From Prevotella sp. (GTDB taxonomy: Bacteria; Bacteroidota; Bacteroidia; Bacteroidales; Bacteroidaceae): DNA of 54,680 nt. Within the stretch, counting starts at the first letter, position 1. Every line of letters starts with the position of its first letter. Shown here one piece after another: positions 34,159 through 43,323 of this stretch. The DNA is taken from positions 1 to 54,680 of the forward strand of contig JAFVEE010000037.1 of the NCBI GenBank assembly GCA_017478085.1, in the 5' to 3' direction. The notes beneath the pieces were generated by a model. The model ran no database searches. It was not told where the DNA came from and saw nothing but the letters and a program-made list of their open reading frames with translations. The translations under genes were made by a program, and so were the position numbers.

Positions 34159-36462
34159 TTAGTTGTTGCGGTTGTTGATGCGGCTCTTGATCTTGTCAAC
34201 GTAGGCATCGATCACGGCCACGGCCACAATGTTCACCACGTCGCGCACCGAGGCACCGAAGTCAATGAAGTGAATGGGCTTGTTCAGTCCCATCTGAATG
34301 GGGCCAATGATCTCGACGTCGGCATCGAGCATCTGCAGCATCTTGTAGCTGGAGCGGGCCGAGGTCAGGTTGGGGAACACCAGCGTGTTCACGTCCTTGC
34401 CCTTCAGGCGGCTGAAGGGGTACTGCTCGTCGCGCAGCTCACGGTCCAGGGCAAAGCCTATCTGCATCTCGCCGTCGATGGCCAGGTCGGGGTACAGCTC
34501 GTGCATCTGCTCTACGGCAGCACGCACCTTGTGGGCACCGTCGCTCTGCGATGAGCCGAAGTTCGAGTGGCTGATCATCGAGATGACGGGCTTCTCGTTG
34601 AAGAAGCGCACGGCCGTGGCCGATAGCTTGGCAATGTCTACCAGCGTGTCGGTGTCGGGGTTCTCGTTCACCAGCGTATCGCCTATGTAGAGGGTGCCCT
34701 TGGGCGAGTTGATGATGTGCATGGTGCCGAAGTGCTTGTACTCGGGACGTATGCCGATTACCTCGTTCACCACCTTGATAGTGTTCGAGTACTTCGTGTA
34801 CAGACCCGTCAGGAAGGCATCGGCCTCGCCCGTCTCTACCATCATCATGCCGAAGTAGTTGCGCTCGAACATCTTGTCGTTGGCCTCCTGGAAGGTGTAG
34901 CCATCGCGCTGCCGCTTCTCGGCCAGAATGCGGGCGTAGCGCTCGCGGCGCTCCTGCTCAGAGGGGTGGCGCAGGTTCACGATCTCAATGCCCTCCAGGT
35001 TCAGGTCCATCTTGCGGGCCATCTTCTCGATCACCTCGTCGTTGCCTAAGAGAATGGGGTGGCAAATGCCCTCGCTCTTGGCCTGCACGGCGGCACGCAG
35101 CATAGTGGGGTGAATGGCCTCGGCGAAGACCACGCGCTGCGGATGGGCGGCAGCGGTGCTATAGAGTTTCTGCGTCAGCTTGGTCTCCTGGCCCAGCAGC
35201 ACACTCAGCGAGTCCTTGTACTGTTCCCAGTCGTCAATCTTCCTGCGGGCCACGCCGCTCTCTATGGCGGCACGGGCCACGGCGGCACTAACCTCGCTGA
35301 TGAGGCGCGGGTCTACGGGCTTGGGAATGAAGTAGTCGCGTCCGAAGTGCAGGTTGTTCACCTTGTACACGTCGTTCACCACGTCGGGCACGGGCTGCTT
35401 GGCCAGGTCGGCAATGGCCAGCACGGCGGCCATCTTCATCTCTTCGTTGATGGCCGTGGCGTGAACGTCGAGGGCTCCACGGAAAATGTAGGGGAAGCCT
35501 ATCACGTTGTTGATCTGGTTGGGATAGTCGGTGCGGCCCGTCGACATCAGCACGTCGGGGCGGGCTGCCATGGCGTCTTCATACGAAATCTCGGGCACGG
35601 GGTTGGCCAGGGCAAAGATGATGGGGTCTTTCGCCATGGTGCGCACCATGTCCTGCGAAAGCACGTTGCCCTTCGACAGGCCCACGAACACGTCAGCACC
35701 ACTGACGGCCTCGGCCAGCGTGTGCACGTCGCGGCGGTCGGTGGCAAAGAAGCGCTTCTGTTCGTTCAGCCCCTCGCGGTCACTGGTAATCACGCCCTTC
35801 GAGTCGAGCATCAGAATGTTCTCCTTCTGTGCGCCCAGGGCCATATAGAGCTTGGTACACGAGATGGCTGCCGCACCGGCACCGTTCACCACGATGCGCA
35901 CCTTTTTGATGTCCTTGCCAATCACCTCGAGGGCGTTCTTCAGACCGGCGGCACTGATGATGGCCGTACCGTGCTGGTCGTCGTGCATCACGGGTATGTC
36001 GAGCGTGCGCTTCAGGCGCTCCTCTATATAGAAGCACTCAGGAGCCTTGATGTCCTCCAGGTTAATGCCGCCGAAGGTAGGGGCTATGCGCTCTACGGCC
36101 TCGCAGAACTTCTCGGGGTCTTTCTCGGCCACCTCAATGTCGAACACGTCGATACCGCCATATATCTTGAAGAGCAGTCCCTTGCCTTCCATCACGGGCT
36201 TGCCGCTCATGGCACCAATGTCGCCCAGTCCCAGCACTGCCGTGCCGTTCGAAATCACGGCCACCAGGTTGCCCTTGTCGGTGTACTTGTAGGCATTGTC
36301 GGGGTTCTCCTGAATCTCTAAGCAGGGATAGGCCACGCCGGGCGAATAGGCCAGGCTGAGGTCAGTCTGCGTGCGGTAAGCCTTCGTGGGCTTCACTTCG
36401 ATTTTTCCTGGTCGGCCACTCTCGTGATACTGCAGGGCAGCCTCTTTCGTAATCTTTACCAT
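34159..36462 (-). CDS. maeB: NADP-dependent malic enzyme fused to a phosphotransacetylase-like domain
   Basis: Oxidatively decarboxylates malate to pyruvate, 767 residues. The N-terminal malic domain shows [31 protein letters not shown] (near residue 80) and [18 protein letters not shown]; the NAD(P)-binding site has [12 protein letters not shown]. The C-terminal half (from about 430) is the phosphate-acetyltransferase-like domain ([28 protein letters not shown]), regulatory in this enzyme type and not catalytic. Length and domain order are normal for MaeB. Its promoter region is divergent with a TetR gene; folK follows. Confidence 0.96.
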   Translation of the reverse strand: MVKITKEAALQYHESGRPGKIEVKPTKAYRTQTDLSLAYSPGVAYPCLEIQENPDNAYKYTDKGNLVAVISNGTAVLGLGDIGAMSGKPVMEGKGLLFKIYGGIDVFDIEVAEKDPEKFCEAVERIAPTFGGINLEDIKAPECFYIEERLKRTLDIPVMHDDQHGTAIISAAGLKNALEVIGKDIKKVRIVVNGAGAAAISCTKLYMALGAQKENILMLDSKGVITSDREGLNEQKRFFATDRRDVHTLAEAVSGADVFVGLSKGNVLSQDMVRTMAKDPIIFALANPVPEISYEDAMAARPDVLMSTGRTDYPNQINNVIGFPYIFRGALDVHATAINEEMKMAAVLAIADLAKQPVPDVVNDVYKVNNLHFGRDYFIPKPVDPRLISEVSAAVARAAIESGVARRKIDDWEQYKDSLSVLLGQETKLTQKLYSTAAAHPQRVVFAEAIHPTMLRAAVQAKSEGICHPILLGNDEVIEKMARKMDLNLEGIEIVNLRHPSEQERRERYARILAEKRQRDGYTFQEANDKMFERNYFGMMMVETGEADAFLTGLYTKYSNTIKVVNEVIGIRPEYKHFGTMHIINSPKGTLYIGDTLVNENPDTDTLVDIAKLSATAVRFFNEKPVISMISHSNFGSSQSDGAHKVRAAVEQMHELYPDLAIDGEMQIGFALDRELRDEQYPFSRLKGKDVNTLVFPNLTSARSSYKMLQMLDADVEIIGPIQMGLNKPIHFIDFGASVRDVVNIVAVAVIDAYVDKIKSRINNRNN

Positions 36463-36510
36463 AAGTCTTCTTGTATTTGTGCTAATGAGCTATTGAAAAA
36501 TTTCAAGGTG

Positions 36511-36518
36511 CAAAGTTA
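36511..36518 (-). promoter_or_regulatory. promoter -7 box of the malic enzyme gene
   Basis: Minus-strand TAACTTTG, fitting the consensus, 49 bases before the start codon. The TetR promoter is in the same 161-base gap. Confidence 0.5.
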
Positions 36519-36593
36519 GCAAAAAATATGAAGAACGGACTGCTTTTCGTGAAATTTATCGTCCTTTTTCTCGTCAGTTTCGTTTTTTTGTTA

Positions 36594-36601
36594 TATCTTT
36601 G
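36594..36601 (+). promoter_or_regulatory. promoter -7 box of the TetR gene
   Basis: TATCTTTG, 23 bases before the ATG at 36624. No clear palindromic operator was seen in the shared gap. Confidence 0.55.
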
Positions 36602-36623
36602 CAAACATTAGACGAGAAAAACT

Positions 36624-37268
36624 ATGCCAGAAGTTAACCACACCCCCACTTACCGCGAACAGCTCAGGGAGCGCATTCTCGAGGTCTCGATGCAAGCCTT
36701 TGCCACTCATGGCGTGCGTGCCGTGAAGATGGACGATATTGCCCAGATGCTGGGCATTTCGAAGCGGACGCTCTACGAGGTCTACGAGAACAAGGAGAGT
36801 GTGCTGCGGGCTGGCGTAGAGAAGTACAGGCAGCAGAACGAGGAGGAGATCAGGGCCATGGACAGGCTGAGCAAGAACGTGATAGAGCTCATTCTGATGA
36901 TGTACGAGAAGAAGGTCGACGAGTGGAAGAAGACCTGCCCCCAGTTCTACACCGACATAGGCAAGTACCCCCAGATTGTGCAGCTGCTGCACAGCAATCA
37001 CGAAAAGTCATACCAGTACCTGCTGGAGTTCCTGCGACGCGGAGTGAAGGAGCAGCTATTCCGCAACGACATCGATATGGAGCTGCTGGCACAATCGTTT
37101 CAGGCCCTGAGCGAGTATATGATGCAGCAGCACCTTTACGAGCAGTACTCCGTCGAGCACATCTACCGCAATCTGGTGCTGGTCATCATTCGCGGAGCCT
37201 GCACCACCCGTGGCGTGCAGATGATCGACAAGCTCTTCGCCAGCAAGAAGCCTGCCACGTCGTTGTAG
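36624..37268 (+). CDS. TetR/AcrR-family transcriptional regulator
   Basis: A 214-residue regulator. The N-terminal helix-turn-helix is typical: ILEVSMQAFATHGVRAVKMDDIAQMLGISKRTLYEVYENKESVL (residues about 20-60). The helical C-terminal ligand-binding half has no recognisable effector motif. It is transcribed away from the malic enzyme gene, so that gene and itself are candidate targets. No efflux pump is adjacent. It ends two bases before the stop of the convergent GH25 gene. Confidence 0.92.
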   Translation: MPEVNHTPTYREQLRERILEVSMQAFATHGVRAVKMDDIAQMLGISKRTLYEVYENKESVLRAGVEKYRQQNEEEIRAMDRLSKNVIELILMMYEKKVDEWKKTCPQFYTDIGKYPQIVQLLHSNHEKSYQYLLEFLRRGVKEQLFRNDIDMELLAQSFQALSEYMMQQHLYEQYSVEHIYRNLVLVIIRGACTTRGVQMIDKLFASKKPATSL

Positions 37269-37270
37269 GC

Positions 37271-38581
37271 TCACGGTATAGTCTCATCGCGCAGGAACTC
37301 TTCCCATTGTCCGGCATAGCCGTTGAACACGTTGACGTCTACGCTTCCCCTTATTCCGCTCACACGTCCCTGCGGCGTGAGTTGCCAGATGGCCAGGTGC
37401 ACATCGGGCTTGTACTCGCTGTAGCGGGCTATCCATATCTGGTAGTCGCGCTTCAGGTCGGGGGCCAGCTGCAGGTATTTCTGCACGAAGCGCTGGTTTA
37501 CATATAATAATGGACGCGCGCCCGTGCGTACCTCTACTACTTTTATCCACTCCCTGATTTCGCGGAACAAGGCCTCAGGGCCCCCCATCTGCCTGATGAG
37601 CGCATCGGTAGGCTCCACATCGAGCATAGCAGGCATGTCGCCGTGGCCAAACCTCGCCTGGCTTAGGAAGTAGTTAGCCTGCAAGCGGCCGCTCTGCCGG
37701 GTCGAGAAAAAGTGGTAGGCCCCCACTCGAATGCCCTTGCGACGGGCAGCAGCGTAGTCGGCGGCAAAGTAGCGATTATGAATCGACAGGCCCTCGGTGG
37801 CCTTGATGTAGGCAAAGCTCACGGGATAGTTCACGGTGTCCTTGGCATTCCTCTGCGCCTTTTCGCCCAGATGGGTAATGTGCATGCGGCTCCAGTCAAT
37901 GCCAAACTTGCGCTTGCCCTGCTCGTGCTGGTAGCGCGAAATGTCGATGCCGTATATGCGGTCGCTGGCATGGCTCATACGCTCGCCCAGAAAGCGGTCG
38001 TTCTTCCAGATGCCCGCCTTCTGGCCATGCTCGTTCACGGCAAAGCCGAACTCCTGGCGCCGGCCATGCTCCATGTGGCCCTCGAAGTAAGTACCGTCGG
38101 GCGTGAGCAAAGAGCCATGGGCATGGGGCTGACCATAGCGGTCGAACTGGCCGGCATAGGTGCCAGCCGTGTCTATGCGCAGGCCGCTCAGCAACGTATC
38201 GGCACTCCACAGTCCCCACACGATGGCCCCGTCGGCAGTGCGCCAGGCTCCTGTGCCGTGGCGAGGCGTACAATTCAGCCTGAGCATTCCCGTGGCGGTG
38301 GCGGGAAGCGGTGGCAGGAAGGCAGCAGCCAGCGAGTTGCCCTGCTCGCGGTAGCGGGCCACCATGTCGTAGCCCTCCTCGTCAACGTGGTGGCGCTGCA
38401 GGTAGTAGTCCAGCTCGGCCTCGACCAGTCTGCGGCGCTCAGCACGGCCAGCGGTATCGGGCTGCACGGCCAGCACTTCGTGGTTCTCACCCGGCTCCGG
38501 GCCGACGCTGGAAGCATCATCCTGCCTACAGGCAGAAAACAACAGCAAGAATATTGCGTAGTAAAAAGTATTTCTCATCAT
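37271..38581 (-). CDS. GH25 muramidase lipoprotein with MORN-like N-terminal repeats
   Basis: A 436-residue lipoprotein (lipobox LFSAC, Cys18). Residues about 110-215 hold degenerate MORN-like units (TYAGQFDRYGQPHAHGSLL; YFEGHMEHGRRQEFG; KAGIWKNDRFLG). The C-terminal catalytic domain is glycoside hydrolase family 25 (lysozyme-type): YGIDISRYQ with the catalytic Asp, AYIKATEG, GAYHFF, AMLDVEP with the Asp/Glu pair, and IWIARYS. It would cleave peptidoglycan from the periplasmic or outer-membrane side. Start at 38581 or the next codon. Another MORN protein lies at 2002-3120. Confidence 0.9.
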   Translation of the reverse strand: MMRNTFYYAIFLLLFSACRQDDASSVGPEPGENHEVLAVQPDTAGRAERRRLVEAELDYYLQRHHVDEEGYDMVARYREQGNSLAAAFLPPLPATATGMLRLNCTPRHGTGAWRTADGAIVWGLWSADTLLSGLRIDTAGTYAGQFDRYGQPHAHGSLLTPDGTYFEGHMEHGRRQEFGFAVNEHGQKAGIWKNDRFLGERMSHASDRIYGIDISRYQHEQGKRKFGIDWSRMHITHLGEKAQRNAKDTVNYPVSFAYIKATEGLSIHNRYFAADYAAARRKGIRVGAYHFFSTRQSGRLQANYFLSQARFGHGDMPAMLDVEPTDALIRQMGGPEALFREIREWIKVVEVRTGARPLLYVNQRFVQKYLQLAPDLKRDYQIWIARYSEYKPDVHLAIWQLTPQGRVSGIRGSVDVNVFNGYAGQWEEFLRDETIP

Positions 38582-38589
38582 AACAGGTG

Positions 38590-38597
38590 CAAATATA
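38590..38597 (-). promoter_or_regulatory. promoter -7 box of the GH25 gene
   Basis: Minus-strand TATATTTG, 9 bases before the start codon, so the leader is very short. Confidence 0.5.
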
Positions 38598-38660
38598 CAA
38601 AGAAATGTTAATAATCAGCAGAAAAAACTGCAAAAATAAAGAAACAACGCATAAAAATAC

Positions 38661-38668
38661 TAATTTTG
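38661..38668 (+). promoter_or_regulatory. promoter -7 box of the GltD-like gene
   Basis: TAATTTTG, 30 bases before the ATG at 38698. Confidence 0.5.
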
Positions 38669-38697
38669 CAAACTGAAGTTTACAAAACAATAGAGAA

Positions 38698-40026
38698 ATG
38701 GACATAGAAAACAGTAACAATTTTCAGGAAGTACACGAAGCATTCACCATCAAACAGGCAATCGACGAGGCCAAGCGTTGTCTGCATTGCAAGATTCCGC
38801 AATGCCAGAAAGGCTGCCCGATTGAGAACAACATACCTTCTTTCACCGCAGCCTTGTCGATGGGCAACATCGGCCAGGCCATGAGCATCATCAACGAGCG
38901 TTCCAACCTGCCCGCCATCTGCGGCCGGGTGTGCCCCCACGAGAAGCAGTGCCAGGGCCATTGCGTGCTGGGCAAGAAGGGCACCCCCATACAGATAGGC
39001 AAGCTGGAGCAGTTCATTGCCGACTTCGACACCGACATGGAGCTCATTCGTGAGCGTCTGCCACACAAGACGCGCGGCAAGGTGGCCGTCATTGGCTCTG
39101 GCCCCGCAGGCCTCACCGTGGCTGGCGACCTGGCCCGGCAGGGCTTCAACGTCACCATCTTCGAGGCTCAGGAAGAGGCTGGTGGCGTGCTGATGTACGG
39201 CATTCCCGAATACCGCTTGCCCAAGGCTATCGTGAGGCGTGAAATAGAGAAGATCATAGCCCTGGGCGTCAACATACAGCTGAACACCACGGTGGGCCGT
39301 AACGGCGTCACCATCGACTCGCTTTTCGCCGATGGCTACGATGCCATCTTCATTGGCACGGGCACATCGGTACCACAGAACATGGACACAACGCCCGGGG
39401 CCAGCCTCCGGGGCGTCAACCAGTCTACCTACCTGCTCCATCAGGTCAACGTGTTCAACGAGGGACTGACCACCCGCGACAAGGTGCCCGTAGACCCGGG
39501 CGACCGGGTGGCCGTCATTGGCGGTGGCAATGTGGCTATGGACGCTGCTCGCACGGCCATTCGTCTGGGTGCCGACGTGAAAGTGCTCTATCGGCGCACC
39601 CGCGAGGAGATGCCCGCCATCGAGAGCGAATATGAGGAGGCCGTGGAAGAAGGGGTTGAGTTCTGGTGGAACACCTCGTGCACCGAGTTCATTGCCGGCA
39701 AGAACGGGCGCTTAGGCGCACTGCGCCTCACTACGCCCGAAGGCGAGAAGGTGGAGCCCTTCAACCGCGTGTTCCTGGCCATAGGCTCGCGACCCGCCAA
39801 CCGCATTGTCTCGACCACCGCAGGCATCGAGGTCGACGAGAAGGGCTACGTGAAGACCGTTGAGCGGCCCTTCGGCATGACTACCCGCCGTGGCGTTTTC
39901 GCCGGTGGCGACGTGGTTCACCGTCCGCAGACGGTGGTACTGGCTATGAAGGCTGCCAAGGAAGTGGCTGCTGGCATTGCACAGTATGTCGATGCCGTGA
40001 AACTACTGCAGATTTGTCCCGAATAA
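38698..40026 (+). CDS. GltD/NfnB-like NADPH oxidoreductase subunit
   Basis: A 442-residue FAD- and NAD(P)H-binding iron-sulphur protein of the glutamate synthase small-subunit family. The N-terminal cysteines that hold the 4Fe-4S clusters are KRCLHCKIPQCQKGCPIENN and CGRVCPHEKQC. The FAD site is VAVIGSGPAGLTVAGDLA (near 125) and the NADPH site VAVIGGGNVAMDAA (near 265). In E. coli such a subunit pairs with GltB; in other anaerobes it forms NfnAB/SudAB. No partner subunit gene is adjacent, so its electron partner is unknown. It ends at 40026 and is followed by a 136-base gap before the tRNA. Confidence 0.85.
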   Translation: MDIENSNNFQEVHEAFTIKQAIDEAKRCLHCKIPQCQKGCPIENNIPSFTAALSMGNIGQAMSIINERSNLPAICGRVCPHEKQCQGHCVLGKKGTPIQIGKLEQFIADFDTDMELIRERLPHKTRGKVAVIGSGPAGLTVAGDLARQGFNVTIFEAQEEAGGVLMYGIPEYRLPKAIVRREIEKIIALGVNIQLNTTVGRNGVTIDSLFADGYDAIFIGTGTSVPQNMDTTPGASLRGVNQSTYLLHQVNVFNEGLTTRDKVPVDPGDRVAVIGGGNVAMDAARTAIRLGADVKVLYRRTREEMPAIESEYEEAVEEGVEFWWNTSCTEFIAGKNGRLGALRLTTPEGEKVEPFNRVFLAIGSRPANRIVSTTAGIEVDEKGYVKTVERPFGMTTRRGVFAGGDVVHRPQTVVLAMKAAKEVAAGIAQYVDAVKLLQICPE

Positions 40027-40110
40027 GGGCTCGAAACAGGGTGCAAAGGGGCAAAATAGCCCCAAAAATGAGATAAAATGAACTTTTTTCGAAAAAAAAC
40101 GAGAAAATGT

Positions 40111-40141
40111 TTGGTCAATTCAAAAAATCTATGTACCTTTG
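40111..40141 (+). promoter_or_regulatory. promoter of tRNA-Arg(ACG)
   Basis: TTG (40111-40113) and TACCTTTG (40134-40141), 20 bases apart, with the same GCAC context as at the other tRNA-Arg promoter. The tRNA starts 21 bases downstream. Confidence 0.72.
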
Positions 40142-40162
40142 CACTCGCAAAAACGAAAGGAT

Positions 40163-40236
40163 GGCTCCCTAGCTCAACTGAATAGAGCATCTGACTACGG
40201 ATCAGAAGGTTGTGGGTTTGAATCCCGCGGGAGTCA
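40163..40236 (+). tRNA. tRNA-Arg(ACG)
   Basis: A 74-base cloverleaf: acceptor GGCTCCC/GGGAGTC, D stem GCTC/GAGC, anticodon stem TCTGA/TCAGA with loop CTACGGA (anticodon ACG, reading CGU/CGC/CGA after inosine formation), and T arm GTGGG-TTTGAAT-CCCGC with one G-T style wobble. Discriminator A; CCA not encoded. Confidence 0.95.
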
Positions 40237-40243
40237 CAAAGTG

Positions 40244-40280
40244 AAGAGAGAGATTCGGATAACGGGTCTCTCTTTTTTTT
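40244..40280 (+). terminator. rho-independent terminator after tRNA-Arg(ACG)
   Basis: AGAGAGA (40247-40253) pairs with TCTCTCT (40267-40273) around a 13-base loop, directly followed by a run of eight T. It begins 8 bases after the tRNA. Confidence 0.8.
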
Positions 40281-40323
40281 CGTTCATACGCACAGCGAAA
40301 CTTTACAAAACAAAACTCTGAAT

Positions 40324-41067
40324 ATGCGAAAACTACAGACACTCATCGCCGCACTGCTGCTTCTGGTGGCAGGCAACAGCTACGCACAGCCTTCACAGCA
40401 GAAAGACTCTTTCCAGACAAAGTCGGGCAAGACGGTAACCATCACCCACATCAAGCATGCCACCATGCAGATTACCTACGAGGGCAAGCACATCTACGTA
40501 GACCCCGTGACCGAGCTGCACCCACGCACCGACTGGAACGTCTACCCCAAGGCCGACTACATCCTCATTACCCACGAGCACCCCGACCACTTCGACCAAA
40601 TGTCTATAGCCCAGCTGCGCGGTGCCTCCACCCCACTCTACCTGAACCGCTCCACGCAAGGCTATCTGCACGGCAGCAACGTGGTGATGGACAACGGCGA
40701 CAGCCTGCGCATTGGCGACGACATCTGGCTCTGGGCAGTGCCTGCCTATAACACCACGCCCGAACACGCACACTTCCACCCCAAGGGCCGCGACAATGGC
40801 TACGTGCTGCAGCTCGACGGACTGCGCATCTACATTGCCGGCGACACCGAGGATATTCCCGAAATGGCCAACCTGAAAGACATCGACATTGCTTTCCTGC
40901 CCTGCAACCAGCCTTACACCATGACTATCGACCAGCTGGTCAGCGCAGCCAAGACCATCAAGCCCAAGGTGCTCTTCCCTTATCACTACGGCGACACCCG
41001 CATCAACATGGTGCTCATGAAGATGGTAGGAAGCGGCATCGACGTTCGCATTCGCAACTACAAGTAG
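40324..41067 (+). CDS. secreted MBL-fold metallo-hydrolase (UlaG-like)
   Basis: A 247-residue exported beta-lactamase-fold hydrolase. The signal peptide is MRKLQTLIAALLLLVAGNSYAQ. The metal site is ILITHEHPDHFDQ (HxHxDH), with further ligands in IAGDTEDIPEM and FPYHYGDTR. The substrate is unknown; close relatives include lactonases and the UPF0173 group. No distinct -7 box was found in the gap after the tRNA terminator; the gene may use weak read-through or a non-consensus promoter. It converges on the radical SAM gene with 7 bases between stops. Confidence 0.88.
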   Translation: MRKLQTLIAALLLLVAGNSYAQPSQQKDSFQTKSGKTVTITHIKHATMQITYEGKHIYVDPVTELHPRTDWNVYPKADYILITHEHPDHFDQMSIAQLRGASTPLYLNRSTQGYLHGSNVVMDNGDSLRIGDDIWLWAVPAYNTTPEHAHFHPKGRDNGYVLQLDGLRIYIAGDTEDIPEMANLKDIDIAFLPCNQPYTMTIDQLVSAAKTIKPKVLFPYHYGDTRINMVLMKMVGSGIDVRIRNYK

Positions 41068-41074
41068 TCACTTT

Positions 41075-42373
41075 CTATTCATCATCATCCTTGAAATCGA
41101 GCATCAGCTGCTGCTCCTGGGCGGCGCGCTTCTGCTGAGCCTTCGACACCAGCAGAGGCCGCAGCCGTTCGGGGTGCATCTCGTTGATGCCCACAATGGG
41201 CTGCGAGAAGCTGCTGGTCAGCTCGCCACAGGTAATAAAGTATCTGGCTTTTTTCATCACCACGCCCATCTTCTTCAGGTGGTAGCTGGTGACGCGCCCG
41301 TAGCGACGGCTGTTCACGATGAGCCATGCCGACTTGGTTCCAATGCCCGGCACGCGCAGTATGTGTTCGTAGGCCGCCGTGTTGATGTCTACGGGGAAGA
41401 ACTCGGGGTGGCGCAAGGCCCATGCCAGCTTGGGGTCTACGTCCAGATCCAGGTGGGTATGGGCATCGTCAACAATCTCGTCGACCTTGAAGTGATAGAA
41501 GCGCATCAGCCAGTCGGCCTGATACAGGCGGTTCTCGCGCACCAGCGGGGGCTGCTTCAGGTTGGGCAGGCGCGGGTCGTAGGTGTTCACACTCACATAG
41601 CCTGAATAGTACACGCGGCGCATCGTTGGCCTGCCGTAGAGGGCCGATGACATGTTCAGGATGTCCTTGTCGCTCTCCTGCGTGGCACCCACGATCATCT
41701 GCGTGCTCTGCCCGGCGGGCACGAAGCGCGGCGCATGCCTGTACTTCTTGCGGTCTTCCTTGTTCTCCAATACGCCCTGCTCAATGAGCTTCATAGGCTG
41801 GAAAACGCTCTGGTGGTCTTTCTCGGGGGCCAGCAGCCTGAGCGAGTCTTCCTTGGGAATCTCGATGTTCACGCTCATACGGTCGGCCCAGCGTCCTGCC
41901 TCAGCCATCAGTTCGGGGCTGCTGCCGGGAATAGCCTTCAGGTGAATGTAGCCGTTGAAACGGTGAACGGTGCGCAGGTCACGCACGATGGCCACCAGCC
42001 GTTCCATCGTGTAGTCGGGTGTGCGCACCACGCCGCTGCTCAGGAACAGTCCTTCAATATAGTTGCGGCGGTAGAACTCCATCGTGATCTCCTCCAGCTC
42101 CGAGACCGAGAGCGTGGCACGGGGAATGTCGTTAGTCCGGCGGTTGATGCAATAGGCACAGTCGTACTTGCAGTAGTTGGTCAGCATCACCTTCAGCAGC
42201 GAGATGCACCGCCCGTCATCGGCAAACGAGTGGCAGATGCCCACGCCACCCACCGTATTGCCCACCATGCCCTGCTGACCACGGCGCACAGTACCGCTCG
42301 ACGAGCACGATACGTCGTACTTCGCCGACTCGGCCAGAATCCTCAGCCGTTCCATCGTCTTCTCCGTCAGCAT
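41075..42373 (-). CDS. radical SAM protein with helix-hairpin-helix, putative DNA modification/repair
   Basis: A 432-residue protein of the TIGR03916 type. The N-terminal start MLTEKTMERLRILAESAKYD and CSSSGT are typical of the group. The radical SAM site is NYCKYDCAYC (CX3CX2C, near residue 70). After the barrel comes a C-terminal helix-hairpin-helix DNA-binding motif, LRVPGIGTKSAWLIVNSRRYGRV (near 335-360). The family usually travels with a small partner protein (TIGR03915/DUF4130, often fused or adjacent); none is beside it here. The reaction is unknown. The gene is single, with its own -7 box. Confidence 0.9.
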   Translation of the reverse strand: MLTEKTMERLRILAESAKYDVSCSSSGTVRRGQQGMVGNTVGGVGICHSFADDGRCISLLKVMLTNYCKYDCAYCINRRTNDIPRATLSVSELEEITMEFYRRNYIEGLFLSSGVVRTPDYTMERLVAIVRDLRTVHRFNGYIHLKAIPGSSPELMAEAGRWADRMSVNIEIPKEDSLRLLAPEKDHQSVFQPMKLIEQGVLENKEDRKKYRHAPRFVPAGQSTQMIVGATQESDKDILNMSSALYGRPTMRRVYYSGYVSVNTYDPRLPNLKQPPLVRENRLYQADWLMRFYHFKVDEIVDDAHTHLDLDVDPKLAWALRHPEFFPVDINTAAYEHILRVPGIGTKSAWLIVNSRRYGRVTSYHLKKMGVVMKKARYFITCGELTSSFSQPIVGINEMHPERLRPLLVSKAQQKRAAQEQQLMLDFKDDDE

Positions 42374-42440
42374 GGTTTCTTCACTTGTCTTGTTAAAGCT
42401 TTCACAAAAGCCCTATTTGGCTTTTTTCTGTTTTTGCGTC

Positions 42441-42448
42441 CAAAGGTA
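42441..42448 (-). promoter_or_regulatory. promoter -7 box of the HhH radical SAM gene
   Basis: Minus-strand TACCTTTG, 68 bases before the start codon. Divergent from the PHP gene promoter. Confidence 0.55.
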
Positions 42449-42515
42449 CAAAAAAAATGTCATTTGGCGGTCCTTCCAAATGTTATGATACCATAAATTA
42501 TTGGCCGAAGCAGGC

Positions 42516-42543
42516 TTGTTTTGCACAATTATTGCTAATTTTG
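42516..42543 (+). promoter_or_regulatory. promoter of the PHP phosphatase gene
   Basis: TTG (42516-42518) and TAATTTTG (42536-42543), 17 bases apart. The ATG follows 24 bases later. Confidence 0.6.
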
Positions 42544-42567
42544 TAGCGAAATTGAACAAGAAAAGAG

Positions 42568-43284
42568 ATGAACAAGAAGATTCTTTTAGACGCACATACG
42601 CATACGGTGGCATCGGGGCATGCCTACAGCAGCCTGCAGGAAATGGCAAAGGCAGCTGCCGACAAAGGACTGCAGGTGCTGGGCATTACCGAGCATGGGC
42701 CCAGTGTGCCCGGCACCTGCCCGATGCTCTACTTCAAGAATATGTTTGTAGTGCCACGCCAGATGTACGGCATCAGGCTGCTGATGGGCTGCGAGATAAA
42801 CATCCTCGATACCAAGGGAAGCCTTGACCTCACGGACGAGCAGATGGGCTGGCTCGACATTGGCATTGCCGGCATACACGGAGCCTGGTATCAGGCAGGC
42901 ACGAAGGAAGAGAACACACAGGGCATGATCAACGTCATCCGGCATCCCGGGATTCACATCATCAGCCATCCAGCCGACGGCTCGGCAGAGCTCGACTTCG
43001 AACAGCTGGTGCTGGCTGCCAAGGAGGCCCACACGCTGCTGGAGGTGAACAACCACTCGCTGGCTCCACAGCGCAAGAAGACCGTTGCCCGCGAGAACAA
43101 CCTGGAGCTGCTACGCCTCTGCAAGAGGTACGGCGTGCCTACCATTCTTGGCAGCGACGCCCATGTGTCCTTCCAGATTGCAGACTACGAACGCCTCTAC
43201 CCCCTGTTGGCTGAGACCGACTTCCCCGACGAGCTGATTATGAACTACTGGCCCGACCGATTCTTCGACTATCTTCGTCTATAG
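42568..43284 (+). CDS. PHP-domain phosphatase (YcdX-like)
   Basis: A 238-residue metal-dependent phosphoesterase of the PHP family. The metal-binding histidines are visible in order: DAHTHTVASGHAYSS (residues 8-22), LGITEHGPSVPG, IHGAWY, IISHPADG and ILGSDAHVSFQIAD. The length and wording fit the YcdX group, for which the natural substrate is not settled; histidinol phosphatases of the same fold are longer. It is monocistronic and is followed by a 498-base stretch without genes. Confidence 0.9.
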   Translation: MNKKILLDAHTHTVASGHAYSSLQEMAKAAADKGLQVLGITEHGPSVPGTCPMLYFKNMFVVPRQMYGIRLLMGCEINILDTKGSLDLTDEQMGWLDIGIAGIHGAWYQAGTKEENTQGMINVIRHPGIHIISHPADGSAELDFEQLVLAAKEAHTLLEVNNHSLAPQRKKTVARENNLELLRLCKRYGVPTILGSDAHVSFQIADYERLYPLLAETDFPDELIMNYWPDRFFDYLRL

Positions 43285-43323
43285 AATAAATTTTCAGAAG
43301 GCTGAAAAACAGCAATCGTCCTC

